From Fistulifera solaris (Eukaryota > Bacillariophyta > Bacillariophyceae > Naviculales > Stauroneidaceae), in assembly GCA_030295235.1 (NCBI GenBank), contig AP026125.1:496001-560000 (forward strand): a DNA stretch of 64,000 nucleotides, written 5' to 3'. The notes beneath the pieces were generated by a model. The model was not told the DNA's origin. It was given only the letters and a program-made list of their open reading frames with translations, and did no database searches. This document shows, piece after piece, positions 61,811 to 64,000 of the stretch. Positions within the stretch are counted from its first letter, which is position 1. Each line of letters starts with the position of its first letter. A program made the translations under genes and the position numbers.

Positions 61811-64000
61811 ATGGCAAACACAGAAGGACTCCTCACCGATGAGGCCTTGCAATGCTTATTGGGGACAGACGAGCCCACGAAAGGATTGTCGGCCCTGCAA
61901 CGCCGGATGGATTTGCCGATGGGAGATAAACCAGCTGCCAAAGTGACACGACCCAGTGGACGATCTATCAGTAATCTTTCCCGGACGAATGAGACGGCAA
62001 TCCGCTCGGAGGACACGCCGCCGCCGCCACTGATCGGAAATATTGTCGAGAAAAGGAGATCCGATCGAACGAAAAATCTACCATCCTCCTCGTCGACTCG
62101 CAAACCGTCGCGGTTTGCCATGCAATCGAAAGGTGGTTTTCCTTCTTTGCAGGCACCGTTAGGAAGTTTAGTACAAAAGAACAACAAGTCGTCTAGCAGT
62201 AATACGACAACGTGGACGAGCTCGCTTTCTAACACAGATGAAACGGCATCCGAAACAGACCGCATCATGTCACAAATGTCACCGGAGGAAATTCAGGAAT
62301 CGATACAAGAACTCCATCAGGTGTTGTCACCCGAAACGATCCAGTTTTTAAAGACTCGGAGGAAACGAAAAGAAACGTGTTCTATACAACCAGTGGCGTC
62401 ACCTAATGAAAACAATTTACAAGCGGAACCAACGATTCCGTCGAACGAGACTCAGAACGAAAAAGAACGCGTAGCAAACTTGCTGGCTTCGGTTCGGAAT
62501 CACGATGACATGGATACGTTGTATCGACAAGAAATGGGCTCAGATTTAGTGATAGAACAAGGAAAGAGCGAGTTTCAGACCGCCTGTGAACTTCTTCGAT
62601 CGTCTGTGCCCCGTCAAAATCTGTGGGCAGTCCGTCATTTGGAGAATGTGTTGCGGGAGGCCACAAGTGTTTACTGTCTTGGAACTGAAAATGCCAACAA
62701 GTGGCCGTATCCGACGTTACTACCCGTATCGCTACGTTGTTTGCTGGATATGTCTCCGTCCACCGTGGTAGGTGCGCCAATACAGATTTATGCACTGGGA
62801 GCGTTGTTCTATCTGACCAGTATCCGCGTACCGGTGGATTATGTTGTGTATGATGTGTCGACTGGAGATCTACGACCAACGGCAGCTCATCTCTATTCCG
62901 AATATTTCTTAGACGATGCGGTGCCGGCGTCGACCTATACATATGCAACGACGAATAGTATGCAGCCTTTATCTGTTTCCGAATCGACAGTCGCGTATGC
63001 CACTTCTTCGTCCACGACGAGTGCACAAGACGATGGGGAAGCCTTTCTTCGAGATCCCCTCTGGACGTTGCTTTCGCGCATGAGAATCATTCCGTGGCTT
63101 GCCAATTATTTGAGATCCGATATTTCGCCCACCAATGTACGCACAGTAATAGGATTGTTGGTTTTGCTGGTGCAACGTTCTCCTGGAGCTGCCACTGCTG
63201 TCGTTCAGCATCCCACCTTATTGACGAATCTGATGACAAAAGACGCCGGTTCCACCATCATCCTTCAGAGTGTGGCAGCACGACAGTCAAGAGATACGGC
63301 TTGTCATCTGGCTATGTCGGACCAAATCATACAAGATCTAGTTTCCTTTACTGAGTCCGAGCCTTCGGCAAGCGATCCCAAGCGCTGTAAATGGACGATG
63401 GTACTGTGGCGAACATTGCTGCGATACGGCTTGGCATTGGACGCTCTGCCAACGGTTCTCAATTTGGCCGCACGGCATGTTACCTTGGGGTCCGGTTTGA
63501 GCTGTTATTTCTTTTCGGCCTTTTCAGTGCTCACGAATTGTATCGTTGCAGCAAACAAGTCACCGAGAAATAATGAACGAATTGTTTCAAACGATAATCG
63601 CGCATTACTTGCGAACGCAGCTGCATGGTTGTCAGCTAGTCGGCGCCAGGCTCTTCGTCACATAGAACGTGCGGAGGATAACTGGCTCAAAAACACTACC
63701 TTCAATGATTTAACATCTTTAGAGAAAGCTAAGTTCTACGCTTCCGTTTTCCGGTTTTTGGCGGCGTGGACAAGAATGTGCGAGAGTCTCGCTTCCGACC
63801 AGAGAGACGGAGAATTTAAGGCCGAAGATCTGACAGAATCGGAAGAAAAGTTGTGGATCAATGCCGTGTCAAAGTGCTTAGAGTACGACAGCTTACGAGA
63901 GCTGACGAGAAGATCTTTAACGGGAATGTTTGACGGCCAGCGTTATTCTTCGGGTTGTACGGTGCACGATCTTTCCATCGAATCAGCAGCGTGTTCGTTC
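61811..64000 (+). CDS. RPAP1: RNA polymerase II-associated protein 1 (RPAP1), 5' part
   Basis: Open from the ATG at 61811 to the window end (730 codons, no break). The N-terminal 130 residues are disordered with a TRKPSRFAMQSKGGFPSL segment resembling RPAP1_N. The conserved block is IMSQMSPEEIQESIQELHQVLSPETIQFLKTRRKRK, the family signature. Helical solenoid follows (LWAVRHLENVLREA, WTLLSRMRIIPWLANYLRS, WTMVLWRTLLRYGLALD). RPAP1 (yeast Rba50) chaperones assembly and nuclear import of RNA polymerase II. The C-terminal half lies beyond the window. Confidence 0.85.
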   Translation, partial: MANTEGLLTDEALQCLLGTDEPTKGLSALQRRMDLPMGDKPAAKVTRPSGRSISNLSRTNETAIRSEDTPPPPLIGNIVEKRRSDRTKNLPSSSSTRKPSRFAMQSKGGFPSLQAPLGSLVQKNNKSSSSNTTTWTSSLSNTDETASETDRIMSQMSPEEIQESIQELHQVLSPETIQFLKTRRKRKETCSIQPVASPNENNLQAEPTIPSNETQNEKERVANLLASVRNHDDMDTLYRQEMGSDLVIEQGKSEFQTACELLRSSVPRQNLWAVRHLENVLREATSVYCLGTENANKWPYPTLLPVSLRCLLDMSPSTVVGAPIQIYALGALFYLTSIRVPVDYVVYDVSTGDLRPTAAHLYSEYFLDDAVPASTYTYATTNSMQPLSVSESTVAYATSSSTTSAQDDGEAFLRDPLWTLLSRMRIIPWLANYLRSDISPTNVRTVIGLLVLLVQRSPGAATAVVQHPTLLTNLMTKDAGSTIILQSVAARQSRDTACHLAMSDQIIQDLVSFTESEPSASDPKRCKWTMVLWRTLLRYGLALDALPTVLNLAARHVTLGSGLSCYFFSAFSVLTNCIVAANKSPRNNERIVSNDNRALLANAAAWLSASRRQALRHIERAEDNWLKNTTFNDLTSLEKAKFYASVFRFLAAWTRMCESLASDQRDGEFKAEDLTESEEKLWINAVSKCLEYDSLRELTRRSLTGMFDGQRYSSGCTVHDLSIESAACSF

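Overview
The window is nuclear DNA of a photosynthetic stramenopile, almost certainly a diatom. I infer Phaeodactylum tricornutum or a close relative but cannot confirm the species. Four proteins (glycerol-3-phosphate dehydrogenase, a class II-type deacetylase, a YidD-like protein and an LPA1-like protein) start with a signal peptide ending in an ASAFAP-type site with Phe at +1, the usual sign of import into a secondary red plastid. Most introns are 65-140 nt with GT..AG ends. Genes sit on both strands, about one per 1.5-2 kb, and include an intron-containing tRNA-Lys.

Layout. 1-12.7 kb: a coiled-coil golgin-like gene running off the left edge, a decayed Helitron-like ORF, TFIIIB Bdp1, an MgtE/SLC41 Mg transporter, a PDCD2/Tsr4-like ribosome chaperone, a GNAT-LysM-LysM-HMG-box fusion and an EngB GTPase. 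13.0-15.8 kb: a 222-bp satellite array nested in a palindrome-rich repeat family that recurs at 19.1-20.2 kb. 15.9-35.3 kb: prefoldin 6, Noc2, plastid deacetylase, GPALPP1-like protein, a mitochondrial unknown, an ADP-ribosylglycohydrolase, plastid GpsA, YidD, Whirly, an MscS channel, tRNA-Lys(CTT), a SET-domain protein and a PAF-acetylhydrolase-like lipase. 35.4-38.8 kb: a 34-bp minisatellite and a second large satellite whose core is homologous to the 222-bp one. 38.9-43.6 kb: three paralogues of an unrecognised domain family, two fused to TPRs, and a small conserved-looking protein. 43.8-64 kb: CSB/ERCC6 helicase with an N-terminal UBZ-like zinc finger and a 27-nt microexon, a bromodomain protein, a large F-box protein, a DOT1-like methyltransferase, LPA1-like protein, a multi-TM protein, epsin, D-amino-acid oxidase, a foldback element and partial RPAP1.

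Two themes cross the window. First, about 18 single-base frame breaks cut otherwise well-conserved genes, many at homopolymers and most as a missing base. One is confirmed by comparison with a paralogue inside the window. The simplest reading is residual long-read assembly error. Second, a shared module ending in CAGTCATGA links both satellites and about five dispersed single copies, a repeat superfamily that the gene annotation does not explain.

By function, the genes cover RNA polymerase assembly and transcription (Bdp1, RPAP1), ribosome biogenesis (Noc2, Tsr4-like, EngB), chromatin (DOT1, bromodomain, SET, HMG-box), transcription-coupled repair (CSB), and plastid lipid and photosystem biogenesis (GpsA, YidD, LPA1). 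I see no operons or CRISPR arrays.
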